Assembly (NCBI GenBank): GCA_964291275.2
Contig: OZ219799.1
Span: 2,232,001-2,296,000 of the forward strand
Length of the DNA stretch: 64,000 nucleotides
Reading direction: 5' to 3'
From: Bin80 sp964291275
GTDB lineage: Bacteria > Bacteroidota > Rhodothermia > Rhodothermales > Bin80
Part shown: piece by piece, positions 1 to 8,713 of the stretch
Layout: each line of letters starts with the position of its first letter
How positions within the stretch are numbered: the stretch's first letter is position 1
Notes under the pieces: model-generated
What the model was told of the DNA's origin: nothing
Databases searched by the model: none
Seen by the model: the letters and a program-made list of their open reading frames with translations, nothing else
Translations under genes and position numbers: made by a program

Positions 1-1746
1 TTCAATCCTGCTTCCTTCCTGGATGTCCAGGCGAGCTACACATCAATGGACTTGGACCGCAACAACTTCAGGCAGCTGGAAGCCAACGACACGTACGATC
101 CAGACTCCGAAGACTTCGGAACGCAGTGGGACGAGACCATGATTCCCGGCAATCCGCTATTTCTGCTGCCGCCGATTTTCCACCGGAGACACCCCGGCAT
201 TTTTCAGCTCACCGCGGAGTCTGATGCCTGGTTGTTCAAGGCCGCTTACACCAATCAAATCAACCGTTTTTTCCAGCTTAAGACTGGGGCGATGTATTCG
301 CCGCAGTACGTCTCCAAGCGGTTCAAGGCAGGCGCCATGCCCGGTGCCATTTACTCCAATCATGCGACCCGCCCCGACTTCAATCCCTGGGACGCCTCCG
401 CGTACGTGCAGGGAAAAATTGAGGTCAATGGTATGGTGATCAACGCCGGACTGCGCGTAGATGCCTTCAATGCCAACACGAAAGTGGCCCCCTCCATACT
501 TGATCCAGCCTTGATCACCAACATGGTCGGCGTAGCGCCCACAGAAATTGTCACTTATTCTGATGAGGAGCACGGCGTGGATACCGAAACCAAGGCTATC
601 CTTTCACCGCGTTTCGGTATTTCTCACCCGATCACCGAAAATACGGTACTTCATTTTTCCTACGGGCACTTCAACCAGCGTCCAGCCTGGCAGCTCATTG
701 GTGGCGGGCCCACCATCTTTCACATCTTTGGCTCGTCCGCCGGTGCTCCGCATGCCTCGCCGGACACGGCGCAGTACGATTTTGTGTTCTATCACCCGAA
801 CACCAACACGGGCAATCCTGACCTCAGTTTTGAAAAGATCATCCAGTATGAACTTGGATTTGACCAACATATTCCGGGCGTTGCAAATCTGGATGTCACG
901 GTTTATTACCGTGATGGAAAGAATCTGACCTCGCTGGGAGTGCGGCAGTCGCCCAACAATATCGGCGACAACCTCTTCGGCGTCGGTGGGTCGGTAACTA
1001 CGGAAGTACACTTTGATGCGGCGAACCCGTTCGGGTTTGCGCCGGGCGGTGGCCGTAGCCGCGTCACCTCCAACGGGGGGTATGTAGATGTACGCGGCCT
1101 AGAGCTGTCCCTGCACTCCCTGTTCCTGGAGCATGCCCGTGCACGAATCATTTTCAACAGGTCCTTCGTGCGCTCCGGGCAGTATGGCTTCCGGCAGGTC
1201 TTCATCACAGATGAAGAGGGCAACCCCGTTCGGCCCCATACGCTGCACGGCGTGAGCCTGACCGATAAGGGTCTGTCTGGCACCAACAGCGACACGTGGA
1301 ATCCCACCACCAGTGTGAAGGTTATCGTGGACCTTTTCTCGCCATCGGAATTCGGGCCTGCTCTCGGCTTCTTTCATCCGCTAGGCGGCTGGCGCCTCAA
1401 TGCCTACTACGTATACGCGAGTGGACACCGCTATACCTACCACTCGCCAGGAGATTTCTCCACCGAACCCAACAACCGGCGCTGGAAGCCGCACCACAAT
1501 ACCAATCTGCGCCTTTCGAAAGCGATTGGTATGCCTGGTGTTGAAGAGATGAAATTCAGCATTGATATCCACAATGTGTTCAATTCCAAGCGGCTCAACT
1601 TCCTGACCGGCAATGCGCTGGAAACCTATCACGAACAAGGAACACTGCCGGTCAATCCGACCACAGGGGAGGAAAACGAATGGGACTGGTACAATCAAGG
1701 TCTCCTGCCGAGGCAGGTTTATTTCGGACTCGAGGTGACCTTCTAG
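1..1746 (+). CDS. TonB-dependent outer-membrane receptor, C-terminal part (5' end outside window)
   Basis: The frame is open to base 1, so the start lies upstream; the first in-window ATG at 46 is internal. About 580 residues of an outer-membrane beta barrel are visible: alternating aromatic/polar strands, receptor-type phrases such as SFEKIIQYELGFDQ and NTNLRLSKAIG, and the closing PRQVYFGLEVTF, a C-terminal aromatic barrel strand. Receptors of this class import glycans or chelates using TonB energy; the plug domain is not in view. The next genes encode a secreted Ig-module protein and a PorV-like barrel, and a sulfatase operon follows, so a sulfated glycan breakdown product is a reasonable but unproven substrate. 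Receptor class is firm; substrate is inference. Confidence 0.88.
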   Translation, partial: FNPASFLDVQASYTSMDLDRNNFRQLEANDTYDPDSEDFGTQWDETMIPGNPLFLLPPIFHRRHPGIFQLTAESDAWLFKAAYTNQINRFFQLKTGAMYSPQYVSKRFKAGAMPGAIYSNHATRPDFNPWDASAYVQGKIEVNGMVINAGLRVDAFNANTKVAPSILDPALITNMVGVAPTEIVTYSDEEHGVDTETKAILSPRFGISHPITENTVLHFSYGHFNQRPAWQLIGGGPTIFHIFGSSAGAPHASPDTAQYDFVFYHPNTNTGNPDLSFEKIIQYELGFDQHIPGVANLDVTVYYRDGKNLTSLGVRQSPNNIGDNLFGVGGSVTTEVHFDAANPFGFAPGGGRSRVTSNGGYVDVRGLELSLHSLFLEHARARIIFNRSFVRSGQYGFRQVFITDEEGNPVRPHTLHGVSLTDKGLSGTNSDTWNPTTSVKVIVDLFSPSEFGPALGFFHPLGGWRLNAYYVYASGHRYTYHSPGDFSTEPNNRRWKPHHNTNLRLSKAIGMPGVEEMKFSIDIHNVFNSKRLNFLTGNALETYHEQGTLPVNPTTGEENEWDWYNQGLLPRQVYFGLEVTF

Positions 1747-1796
1747 GAGTGCCCGGAATCATTTAGTCAACCAAAAAACTGGAAGAGTCTGAACAG

Positions 1797-3773
1797 ATGA
1801 AATCCCATACAATTCACAGCACCCTGGTCGCAGTCCTGATCGTGGTTCTGCCCTGCGGGGCGGTCACTGGCCAAAGCAGCACAGATCACACCTTTACGCG
1901 GGGCAAATTCTGGACGGTCATCAGTGAATCGGTGCCCAACCCGCCGATCTGGCTGGCCTCGTATCCCGGCTATTTCGAAGCGCCATCCAATTGGTTCAAT
2001 ACCCTCAGCTACTGGGCGGGCGAAGTGGATGGCACGCAGCATATTACCGGTGGCTGGCCGGGCTTCAACATCGTACATCACACGCAGGTAAAGAATTACA
2101 ATTTTGCAGAAAGCCTGACTGAGGCCGAAGAATACTCGTACGAGACGGTCACCTCTGTGGACCCATCCGGGTCTGAGGTCCCGGTCATTCCCCTGACAGT
2201 TTCGCGCAAGCGAATGGTGTGGAGTCTGCCGAAATATGACGACTTTATTATCCATCGGGAGGTGTTTACCAACCAGAGCAGTGAGCAGATCACCAACTGG
2301 TACTACAGCGTCGCGTACGGCCTCAATATCAGCCTGGGCATCCCGTACAGCGTGTCCTTTGACGACGAATACCTGTGGGATCCGGGGTTCAGCAATTTTC
2401 GCATGGAGCAGGGCAATTTCGTGTTCTATGACGACACCTCAATGCCGCCCAATCAGGCGGCGGTGACCTATGATATTTCCCCAGGCGATCAGACCGGTGA
2501 CCGCGGTGATCCCGGCAATATCACAATCCAGAATTCGATTGACCGCCGCCTGTACTCTCCGCAGCTCTTCACGGACAACATTGTATATGTCACGCCCAAT
2601 AAGCGGGGTGAGACGATGGTTTATCAGGGCATTTTTCACCGCATCCTGAATGAAAACCCCGGCGCACCTGATGAGGAGTTCTGGCAGCCGACCAACCAGG
2701 ATCCGACGTACGTCTTCACCCGCATGACGACGCAGCAGGCCCGCATGAGCTGGCGGGACGCCAATACGGATGGCGGCACCATAGATGGAAATCTGTATGA
2801 ACGTGTGCCTTCGTTCAACCTGGGGATCGGCCCCTATGATATTGCGCCTGGCGATTCGGTAGAGCTCATTCGTATTGTTGCCCTCGGCGAAATTGACCGC
2901 AATGTCAGTGAGTTAGGGGGACTCAATGCCACCCAAAACTATCTGTCGCAGGGACTGGCCAATCTGAAGGCGAATTGGCAGGCGGCGCTGGATATTGTAG
3001 ACGGATTCAGACGGACAGGCAACTGGAATGAGGGCATCTCCGAGTTTCCGCCTCCAACGGTCGGCGATGCTCCGTTTGCCAGCAATGACGACGAGTTGCA
3101 GGTTGATCTCTACGTTGACACAGAACTGGGTATGCAGGGATTTGAGCTTACTTGGACAGCGGTGCCTCCCAACTACCAGGACCCTATCACGGGCACCAAT
3201 GACTTTGCCGGATACAAAGTATACCGGTCTGAGTCAAGGATTGAAGGGCCTTGGATCGAAGCCGCTGACCTGCCACGCGCTGAGGCCGCGGAGTATACAG
3301 CCGGGGGGAAGGTGACCTTCCGCCTTCCTGCCGAGGCAGGAATTCCGTACCGTCATTGGGTTACTTCTTACGATTTGGATGGCAATGAAAGCGGATTCAC
3401 CGCCTATACGTTCCACGCTCTGGCGGCCAAGCCTGCACCGAGCAATGATCAATCCGAGGTACTGGTGATTCCGAATCCGTTTCGTCAGGTCAGCGGCCTG
3501 TCTGATCCGTCCGAGGAGAAGCGAATCAGCTTTCTGAATATCCCGGGCCAATGCACCATCCGTATCTATACGGTGGCCGGGGATCTGGTGCGTACCATTG
3601 AGCACAACGATGGCTTCGGAGAAGAGGCATGGGGCTCGGCGCTGCACGGGGATTACCTTCTGACGCGCTTCTTCCAGAATGTCCAACCGGGTGTTTATAT
3701 CTACCATATCGAGTCGCATGTGCTAGGACACGAAGGAGAGTCAAGCATAGGCAAGTTCATAATCATCAAGTGA
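1797..3773 (+). CDS. Secreted multidomain protein with Fn3-like region and C-terminal sorting-like Ig module
   Basis: 658 residues starting 50 bp after the receptor gene. Residues 1-25 form a signal peptide (hydrophobic LVAVLIVVLPCGAV, cleavage near TGQ). The middle is unassigned. Around residues 440-490 a fibronectin III-like stretch includes FAGYKVYRSES. The last ~90 residues carry VIPNPF, IRIYTVAGDLVRTI, GVYIYHIES and GKFIIIK, the pattern of FlgD-Ig/type IX sorting-like C-terminal modules found in secreted proteins of the FCB group. It is probably exported across the outer membrane or displayed on the surface. Pairing with a TonB receptor and a PorV-like protein recurs in this group and suggests one transcript. 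No catalytic motif was recognised. Confidence 0.72.
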   Translation: MKSHTIHSTLVAVLIVVLPCGAVTGQSSTDHTFTRGKFWTVISESVPNPPIWLASYPGYFEAPSNWFNTLSYWAGEVDGTQHITGGWPGFNIVHHTQVKNYNFAESLTEAEEYSYETVTSVDPSGSEVPVIPLTVSRKRMVWSLPKYDDFIIHREVFTNQSSEQITNWYYSVAYGLNISLGIPYSVSFDDEYLWDPGFSNFRMEQGNFVFYDDTSMPPNQAAVTYDISPGDQTGDRGDPGNITIQNSIDRRLYSPQLFTDNIVYVTPNKRGETMVYQGIFHRILNENPGAPDEEFWQPTNQDPTYVFTRMTTQQARMSWRDANTDGGTIDGNLYERVPSFNLGIGPYDIAPGDSVELIRIVALGEIDRNVSELGGLNATQNYLSQGLANLKANWQAALDIVDGFRRTGNWNEGISEFPPPTVGDAPFASNDDELQVDLYVDTELGMQGFELTWTAVPPNYQDPITGTNDFAGYKVYRSESRIEGPWIEAADLPRAEAAEYTAGGKVTFRLPAEAGIPYRHWVTSYDLDGNESGFTAYTFHALAAKPAPSNDQSEVLVIPNPFRQVSGLSDPSEEKRISFLNIPGQCTIRIYTVAGDLVRTIEHNDGFGEEAWGSALHGDYLLTRFFQNVQPGVYIYHIESHVLGHEGESSIGKFIIIK

Positions 3774-3814
3774 TGGGAATTAATCCTGCCCCTACACCCT
3801 TACCGAGAAATCTC

Positions 3815-4861
3815 ATGAAGCGACTGCCTTTCCTTTTAGCCTACTTGGCTTTCCTGACCGCCAGTCTGGCGCCTGCGTATGCTCAAGTTACCCCGGACCC
3901 TGGCACCGGGCTTCCTCCCACAGACTTCAACCGCGTAGGACAGGCGGGATTCCAGTTCCTTAAACTGCCCACCAACGCGCGCCAGGCTGGTATGGGCGGA
4001 GTCATCTCATCATTGGGGCGGGGCGATGCGGCATCGTCACTCACTAATCCTGCCTCGCTGGTGGATGTGACCGGTCTTGACATCGGACTCTCAACCGTGC
4101 GCTGGATTGCCGACATCAACTACTACAGCGCGGCTGCCGCCCGGTACTTTGAGGGCATCGGCATTATCGGCGTAAACCTGCTGTTTTTGGACTACGGTGA
4201 CATGCCGCGTACCGAAAACAGGCCGATTCTACTGAATGACATTCCCACCGGACGCTCGGAGGTGCTCACGAATCTTGGCACCGTGACCGCTCAGGACCTT
4301 GCCGTGGGGATCAGCTATGCCCGCAGGGTGACCGAGCAGCTACACTTCGGTGTCAACTTCAAATACATTTCAGAAACCCTTGACGACGCCACTGTTGGTG
4401 CCTGGGCGGTGGACATCGGCACGGTATTCCATACGGGCATTCGAAGTCTGCGCGTCACTTTGGTGGGTCGCAATATCGGCCCCGACACGCAAATTGCTTC
4501 CTTTGACGAGCGCATCGGGTACGAACCAGCTGACATCCGAATGCCGGTCAATTTCAGCTTTGGTGCGGCCTATGACCTTTTGGAAGGCGATTCCGGCGGT
4601 CTGCATCACTTGACAATAGCTGCAGAGTTTGTACACCCCAATGACGGCGCCGAGAAGGTGAACTTCGGCACCGAGTACACCTTCCGCAACCTGTTTTCGG
4701 TCCGCGGCGGGTACCGCTTCAATTACGACGAGGAAGGATTTACTCTGGGCAGCGGTTTCAATGTGGGCCTTAGTGACTATACACTCAATCTGGGGTACGC
4801 GTTCTGGGAATTCGGTTTGCTTGGGTCGGTGCATGTCGTCTCGGCATCATTCGGGCTGTAG
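3815..4861 (+). CDS. PorV/PorQ-family (UPF0164-like) outer-membrane beta-barrel protein
   Basis: The chosen start gives MKRLPFLLAYLAFLTASLAPAYAQ, a clean signal peptide; the upstream extension of the frame to 3629 overlaps the previous gene and is not credible. The 348-residue product has the family phrases FLKLPTNARQAGMGG and DAASSLTNPASL near the N-terminus, then beta-barrel strands with alternating hydrophobic residues to a C-terminal VHVVSASFGL. PorV relatives sit in the outer membrane and act as shuttle or anchor proteins for type IX cargo; other members are fatty-acid-porin-like. The gene is 41 bp after the secreted Ig-module protein, which would fit as its cargo. The family is fairly secure; the cargo link is inferred from adjacency. 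Confidence 0.8.
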   Translation: MKRLPFLLAYLAFLTASLAPAYAQVTPDPGTGLPPTDFNRVGQAGFQFLKLPTNARQAGMGGVISSLGRGDAASSLTNPASLVDVTGLDIGLSTVRWIADINYYSAAAARYFEGIGIIGVNLLFLDYGDMPRTENRPILLNDIPTGRSEVLTNLGTVTAQDLAVGISYARRVTEQLHFGVNFKYISETLDDATVGAWAVDIGTVFHTGIRSLRVTLVGRNIGPDTQIASFDERIGYEPADIRMPVNFSFGAAYDLLEGDSGGLHHLTIAAEFVHPNDGAEKVNFGTEYTFRNLFSVRGGYRFNYDEEGFTLGSGFNVGLSDYTLNLGYAFWEFGLLGSVHVVSASFGL

Positions 4862-4892
4862 ATTATTGGGCGTTGCAGACATTGGTGGCCAG

Positions 4893-6560
4893 ATGCGTTT
4901 TCTCGGAAATTATTGCCCGAAACTGGGCCCTCAAGGCAGTGCTGATGCCCGGCTGGAGTATGGATCCTGGCATCGACGCCAATTCCTGCAAGTGATAGGT
5001 CAAGCAGCGGCGCTGTTTGGAATGGCCGGTGGGCTGCCCGCCTGCCGGAGTGCGCGTGGGCAGCTGCCGAACTTCGTGATCATCTTTACTGACGACCAGG
5101 GCTACAATGACCTAGGTATCTACGGATCGCCCAATATTCGGACCCCGCGTATTGATCGCATGGCGGCAGAAGGCATGCGCTTTACGGACTTTTATGTCAG
5201 TCCGATCTGTAGTCCCTCGCGTGCGGCGCTGCTGACCGGAAGCTATCCGGTACGGGTCGGCATGCCCGATGTACATTTGTACGATGCCCCCTTCGGACTC
5301 AGCCCCGACGAGATTACGATCGCGGATATGCTCAAGCCATTGGGCTATTCCACCGCCTGCATAGGCAAATGGCACCTGGGCCAAGACGACAAATTTGCTC
5401 CAAACCGCCAGGGCTTTGACCATTTCTATGGAATCCGCATCGTTAATGGCACACAGCCATTCGAAAATTTTGCAGTGCCGCTTTATTACAACGATCGAAA
5501 GATCACTGAACGTCCCAACCATTTCCGGTTCACGCAGGATTTCACCCGTGAAGCCATGCAGTTTGTTGAGCGCAGTCAGCATCAGCCGTTTCTGCTGTAT
5601 CTGGCTCATCCGATGCCGCATATCCCCATATATCCCGGCAAGGAGTTCCAAGGTGTTTCCGATGCCGGGCTATACGGAGATGCGGTGGAAGAGATTGACT
5701 GGTGTACGGGGCTGATTCTGGATCACTTGTTGTCGCTGGGCCTGGACGAGCGCACCCTGGTCATTTATACCTCGGACAACGGGCCATGGCTGGGCTTCGG
5801 AGATCAGTCCGGTTCGGCAGAACCACTCCGAGGTGGCAAACTGACAACATGGGAAGGGGGTGTGCGTGTGCCCTGTATCATGCGATGGCCCAACAATATT
5901 CCGGCCGGCACAATCTGTAGCGAGTTGGTCACCATCATGGATATCATGCCGACAATCGCAGATCTGTCAGGCGCTTCCCTGCCGCACCATGGCGCCATAG
6001 ATGGCAAAAGCCTGTGGCCTCTGATGCAGGCATCTGCGGAAGCAAAGAGTCCGCACGAAGTGTACTACTACTACGCCGGGACCTGGCTGCAGGCCCTGCG
6101 GGCGGGGGAATGGAAACTGCACCTTGCGCGCCCAGAGTCGCGCGAGGGCATCTACGGTGAATGTGCACCGTGGCTTGCGGTCAATACGACCATTATGGAA
6201 CACCCGGAGCTCTACAATCTGCACGAGGATCCAGGTGAGACTAGGAATGTGGCCGCCCAGTATCCAGATATTGTGGTCCGCCTGTCAGCATTGGCGGAAG
6301 AAGCACGTGCTGAACTCGGTGACTACGGCCAGCCTGGCCGAGGTGTTCGGCCCACCGGATCAGCCCATCCTGACTACCCAGTACCCCACGAATGGCTGGG
6401 CAGTTCGCACTGGGAAGCGACGTCTGGCGCCATGCAGGAGGATATGCGCGCTTTTCGAAAGTACCGCTTCCAGTTGCTGAGTCGCGAAGACACACTTGAC
6501 GCACGCGAGCAGCTTGAATGGAAGTGGTATATGGATCACCCTGACCAGGTATTTGAATAG
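4893..6560 (+). CDS. S1-family sulfatase, Tat-exported (formylglycine type)
   Basis: 555 residues from ATG 4893. The N-terminus has a twin-arginine HRRQFLQ followed by a hydrophobic stretch and a possible lipobox LPAC, so export by Tat and perhaps lipidation are likely. S1 sulfatase features are complete: metal site FTDDQGYNDLG (Asp67, Asp68), active-site CSPSR with Cys106 as the residue converted to formylglycine, GKWHLG, and SDNGP with a later GGK lysine. It hydrolyses sulfate esters from an organic, probably carbohydrate, substrate in the periplasm. A single ankyrin gene follows 3 bp downstream and a second sulfatase after that. The conversion requires a formylglycine-generating enzyme or anSME, not seen in this window. 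Substrate specificity cannot be read from sequence alone. Confidence 0.92.
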   Translation: MRFLGNYCPKLGPQGSADARLEYGSWHRRQFLQVIGQAAALFGMAGGLPACRSARGQLPNFVIIFTDDQGYNDLGIYGSPNIRTPRIDRMAAEGMRFTDFYVSPICSPSRAALLTGSYPVRVGMPDVHLYDAPFGLSPDEITIADMLKPLGYSTACIGKWHLGQDDKFAPNRQGFDHFYGIRIVNGTQPFENFAVPLYYNDRKITERPNHFRFTQDFTREAMQFVERSQHQPFLLYLAHPMPHIPIYPGKEFQGVSDAGLYGDAVEEIDWCTGLILDHLLSLGLDERTLVIYTSDNGPWLGFGDQSGSAEPLRGGKLTTWEGGVRVPCIMRWPNNIPAGTICSELVTIMDIMPTIADLSGASLPHHGAIDGKSLWPLMQASAEAKSPHEVYYYYAGTWLQALRAGEWKLHLARPESREGIYGECAPWLAVNTTIMEHPELYNLHEDPGETRNVAAQYPDIVVRLSALAEEARAELGDYGQPGRGVRPTGSAHPDYPVPHEWLGSSHWEATSGAMQEDMRAFRKYRFQLLSREDTLDAREQLEWKWYMDHPDQVFE

Positions 6561-6563
6561 TCA

Positions 6564-7169
6564 ATGAACAGGACCATACAACAGACCACCAATGATTTGC
6601 ATCGTGCCATTGAGGCAGGTGACCTGACGGCTGTTCAAGCGGCCCTGGCTGCAGGAGCCGACATAAATGGCATATACGGCGATTGGGCGCCGTTGCACCG
6701 TGCCGCAGCAACAGGTGACAGCACCATGGTGCAGATACTATTGGAGGCTGGAGCGGAGTTAGAACAGGTCGGGGCTGCTAGCTGGACCCCACTGCACCGT
6801 GCTGCTAAACTTGGTCACGAGGCGATTACATCGTTGCTCCTGGAGTGGGGCGCCAATGTTGAGGCGGTAGGCATCGACGGATGGACACCACTTATGCGAG
6901 CCGCCATGCAAGGCCAGGAAGGCACGGGCCGACTACTGATTACTGCAGGTGCAGATCTCAGTACAGCCAATGGTGCTCAACAATGGACCCCCTTGCATTG
7001 GGTGGCATTCAGCGGCAGCCACGCGCTCGCTGAGGCCCTTCTTTTGGCCGGGGCGGATGCGAAGGCTAATCCGGGAGGTGGCATAGGTCCGAAGGAACTG
7101 GCAATGCACTACGGCCACGACCACATCGTGGAGCTTTTGGAAACACATTTGGAAGAATCCGGCGAATGA
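6564..7169 (+). CDS. Ankyrin-repeat protein between two sulfatases
   Basis: 201 residues made almost entirely of ankyrin repeats: an N-terminal capping unit (DLHRAIEAGDLTAVQAALAAG) and five further repeats recognisable by the TPLHxAA pattern (APLHRAAATG, TPLHRAAKLG, TPLMRAAMQG, TPLHWVAFSG and a degenerate last one). No signal peptide or membrane segment is visible, so the protein appears cytoplasmic although both neighbours are exported. It starts 3 bp after the first sulfatase and overlaps the second by 4 bp (ATGA), so it is translated with them. Ankyrin stacks bind proteins; a role as chaperone, inhibitor or Tat-export quality factor for the sulfatases is possible but is only inference. Confidence 0.88.
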   Translation: MNRTIQQTTNDLHRAIEAGDLTAVQAALAAGADINGIYGDWAPLHRAAATGDSTMVQILLEAGAELEQVGAASWTPLHRAAKLGHEAITSLLLEWGANVEAVGIDGWTPLMRAAMQGQEGTGRLLITAGADLSTANGAQQWTPLHWVAFSGSHALAEALLLAGADAKANPGGGIGPKELAMHYGHDHIVELLETHLEESGE

Positions 7170-8659
7170 TGCAGTCCTCTCCTGGCAATGTTGCTCTGAC
7201 AAGGCGGGAATTCATCTTGCTGACCACCTTTGCTGCGGCCATCCATGGAACCGGCTGTCGGAATACGAATGCTAAGGGTCCCAATATAGTCCTCATTTTT
7301 GCCGATGATCTGGGATACGGTGACCTTGGCTGCTATGGATCCGAAACAATCAGAACGCCCTATCTGGATCGCATTGCTGCAGAAGGCATTCGATTCACCG
7401 ATTACCGTTCCCTTTCTTCGGTTTGCAGCCCTTCACGTGCCGCATTGTTGACAGGGCGGTATCCCTCGCGATCCGGGGTACCGTTCGCCGTGGGCGGGGT
7501 CTACAGCGATCTGGGGCTTCAGGAAAGTGAAGTGACCGTGGCCAAATTGGTCAGAGCTCAAGGCTACAGGACGGCCTGCGTCGGCAAATGGCACCTGGGC
7601 ATTCCGCGCGACTTTGACTTTAAAACGCATGAAGGGTTCACTGCGCGATCGGAATTTCACCCCGCCCGAAAAGGATTCGACCTGTTCTATGGAATGGTCG
7701 GCAATTCAAGCCCAGATGGCTCTACGCCATTGCTGGAAAACGATGAAGTGGTGGATCCAGATGCCCATTTAACTACGATCACGGAGCACTTTACGCAACG
7801 AGCGGTCGAATTTATGCTGGCGGATCGTCGCCACCCGTTCCTGCTATACCTGTCGCACACGCGGGCCCATGCACCTTGGATGCCCAATCCAAGATTCGCA
7901 GGACATTCGCCTGCCGGCGTGTACGGTGACATGGTTGAGGAGATAGACTGGAGTGCCGGCCGGATCTTGGACGCGCTTGATGAATCCGGCCTGGCAGCCG
8001 ATACACTGGTGATATTCACCTCAGACAACGGACCTGGGCCCAACGGTTCCACCGGACCTTTCAGAGGCGGGAAAGGGAGCACATTTGAAGGGGGTATGCG
8101 AGTTCCCTGTATTATGCGCTGGCCTGTTCGTATTGAGGCGGGAACCGTAAGCGGCGCGATGGTCAATGCTATGGACCTGCTGCCTACAATTACCAGTATT
8201 ACCGGTGCCGCGCTGCCTGCTGATCGCAAAGTGGATGGCAGAGATTTGTCCCCTCTTCTATTCGGAGAAGGGATTCAAGGGATGGACAATCGCGTATTCT
8301 ACTACTACAACGGTGTGAACCTGCAGGCAGTCCGCGAGGGTCGCTGGAAGCTGCACCTCCCTCGCAGTCCGCAGATGCTAGTCTGGTGGGAGTCGGGGCT
8401 TCGCGAACTTGAACAACCGCTGCTGTATGACTTGCAAGCGGACCCCGGAGAAACTCAGGATCTCGCTTCCGCCCATCCTGAAATAGTGGCACGATTGATG
8501 GCAGAGGCTGCGCGTGCGAGGGCCGAGCTGGGCTCATGGGATAAGGCCGGGACGGATCAACTGCCGATCGTGCACCTGATGGACGATCGCCGGAGTCTGC
8601 GGCACCTGCGTTCGCAGCAGGATCACCAGGCAATGGGTCGTAATCTCCCAAAAGAATAG
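7166..8659 (+). CDS. S1-family sulfatase, Tat-exported, probable lipoprotein
   Basis: 497 residues. TRREFILL at residues 12-19 is a Tat signal and HGTGC (Cys31) looks like a lipobox, suggesting a Tat-exported lipoprotein. Catalytic landmarks: FADDLGYGDLG (Asp47, Asp48), CSPSR with formylglycine Cys87, GKWHLG, TSDNGPGPNG and RGGKGSTFEGG. It resembles the upstream sulfatase over the whole catalytic domain but is shorter and differs in substrate-pocket loops, so the two probably attack different sulfate positions. Its ATG overlaps the ankyrin stop by 4 bp, showing translational coupling. A secreted glycan-active-looking protein follows after 54 bp. Class is firm; substrate is unknown. Confidence 0.92.
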   Translation: MMQSSPGNVALTRREFILLTTFAAAIHGTGCRNTNAKGPNIVLIFADDLGYGDLGCYGSETIRTPYLDRIAAEGIRFTDYRSLSSVCSPSRAALLTGRYPSRSGVPFAVGGVYSDLGLQESEVTVAKLVRAQGYRTACVGKWHLGIPRDFDFKTHEGFTARSEFHPARKGFDLFYGMVGNSSPDGSTPLLENDEVVDPDAHLTTITEHFTQRAVEFMLADRRHPFLLYLSHTRAHAPWMPNPRFAGHSPAGVYGDMVEEIDWSAGRILDALDESGLAADTLVIFTSDNGPGPNGSTGPFRGGKGSTFEGGMRVPCIMRWPVRIEAGTVSGAMVNAMDLLPTITSITGAALPADRKVDGRDLSPLLFGEGIQGMDNRVFYYYNGVNLQAVREGRWKLHLPRSPQMLVWWESGLRELEQPLLYDLQADPGETQDLASAHPEIVARLMAEAARARAELGSWDKAGTDQLPIVHLMDDRRSLRHLRSQQDHQAMGRNLPKE

Positions 8660-8713
8660 GCCCATTCAAAGAGTGAAAAGCCAACTATCGGTCAGGTAAG
8701 ACTTAAGAGGACA

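Noticed and set aside
157..573. Minus-strand frame of 138 codons opposite the first receptor
   Set aside because: Shadow of a strong coding frame; no signal, domain or ribosome-binding site.
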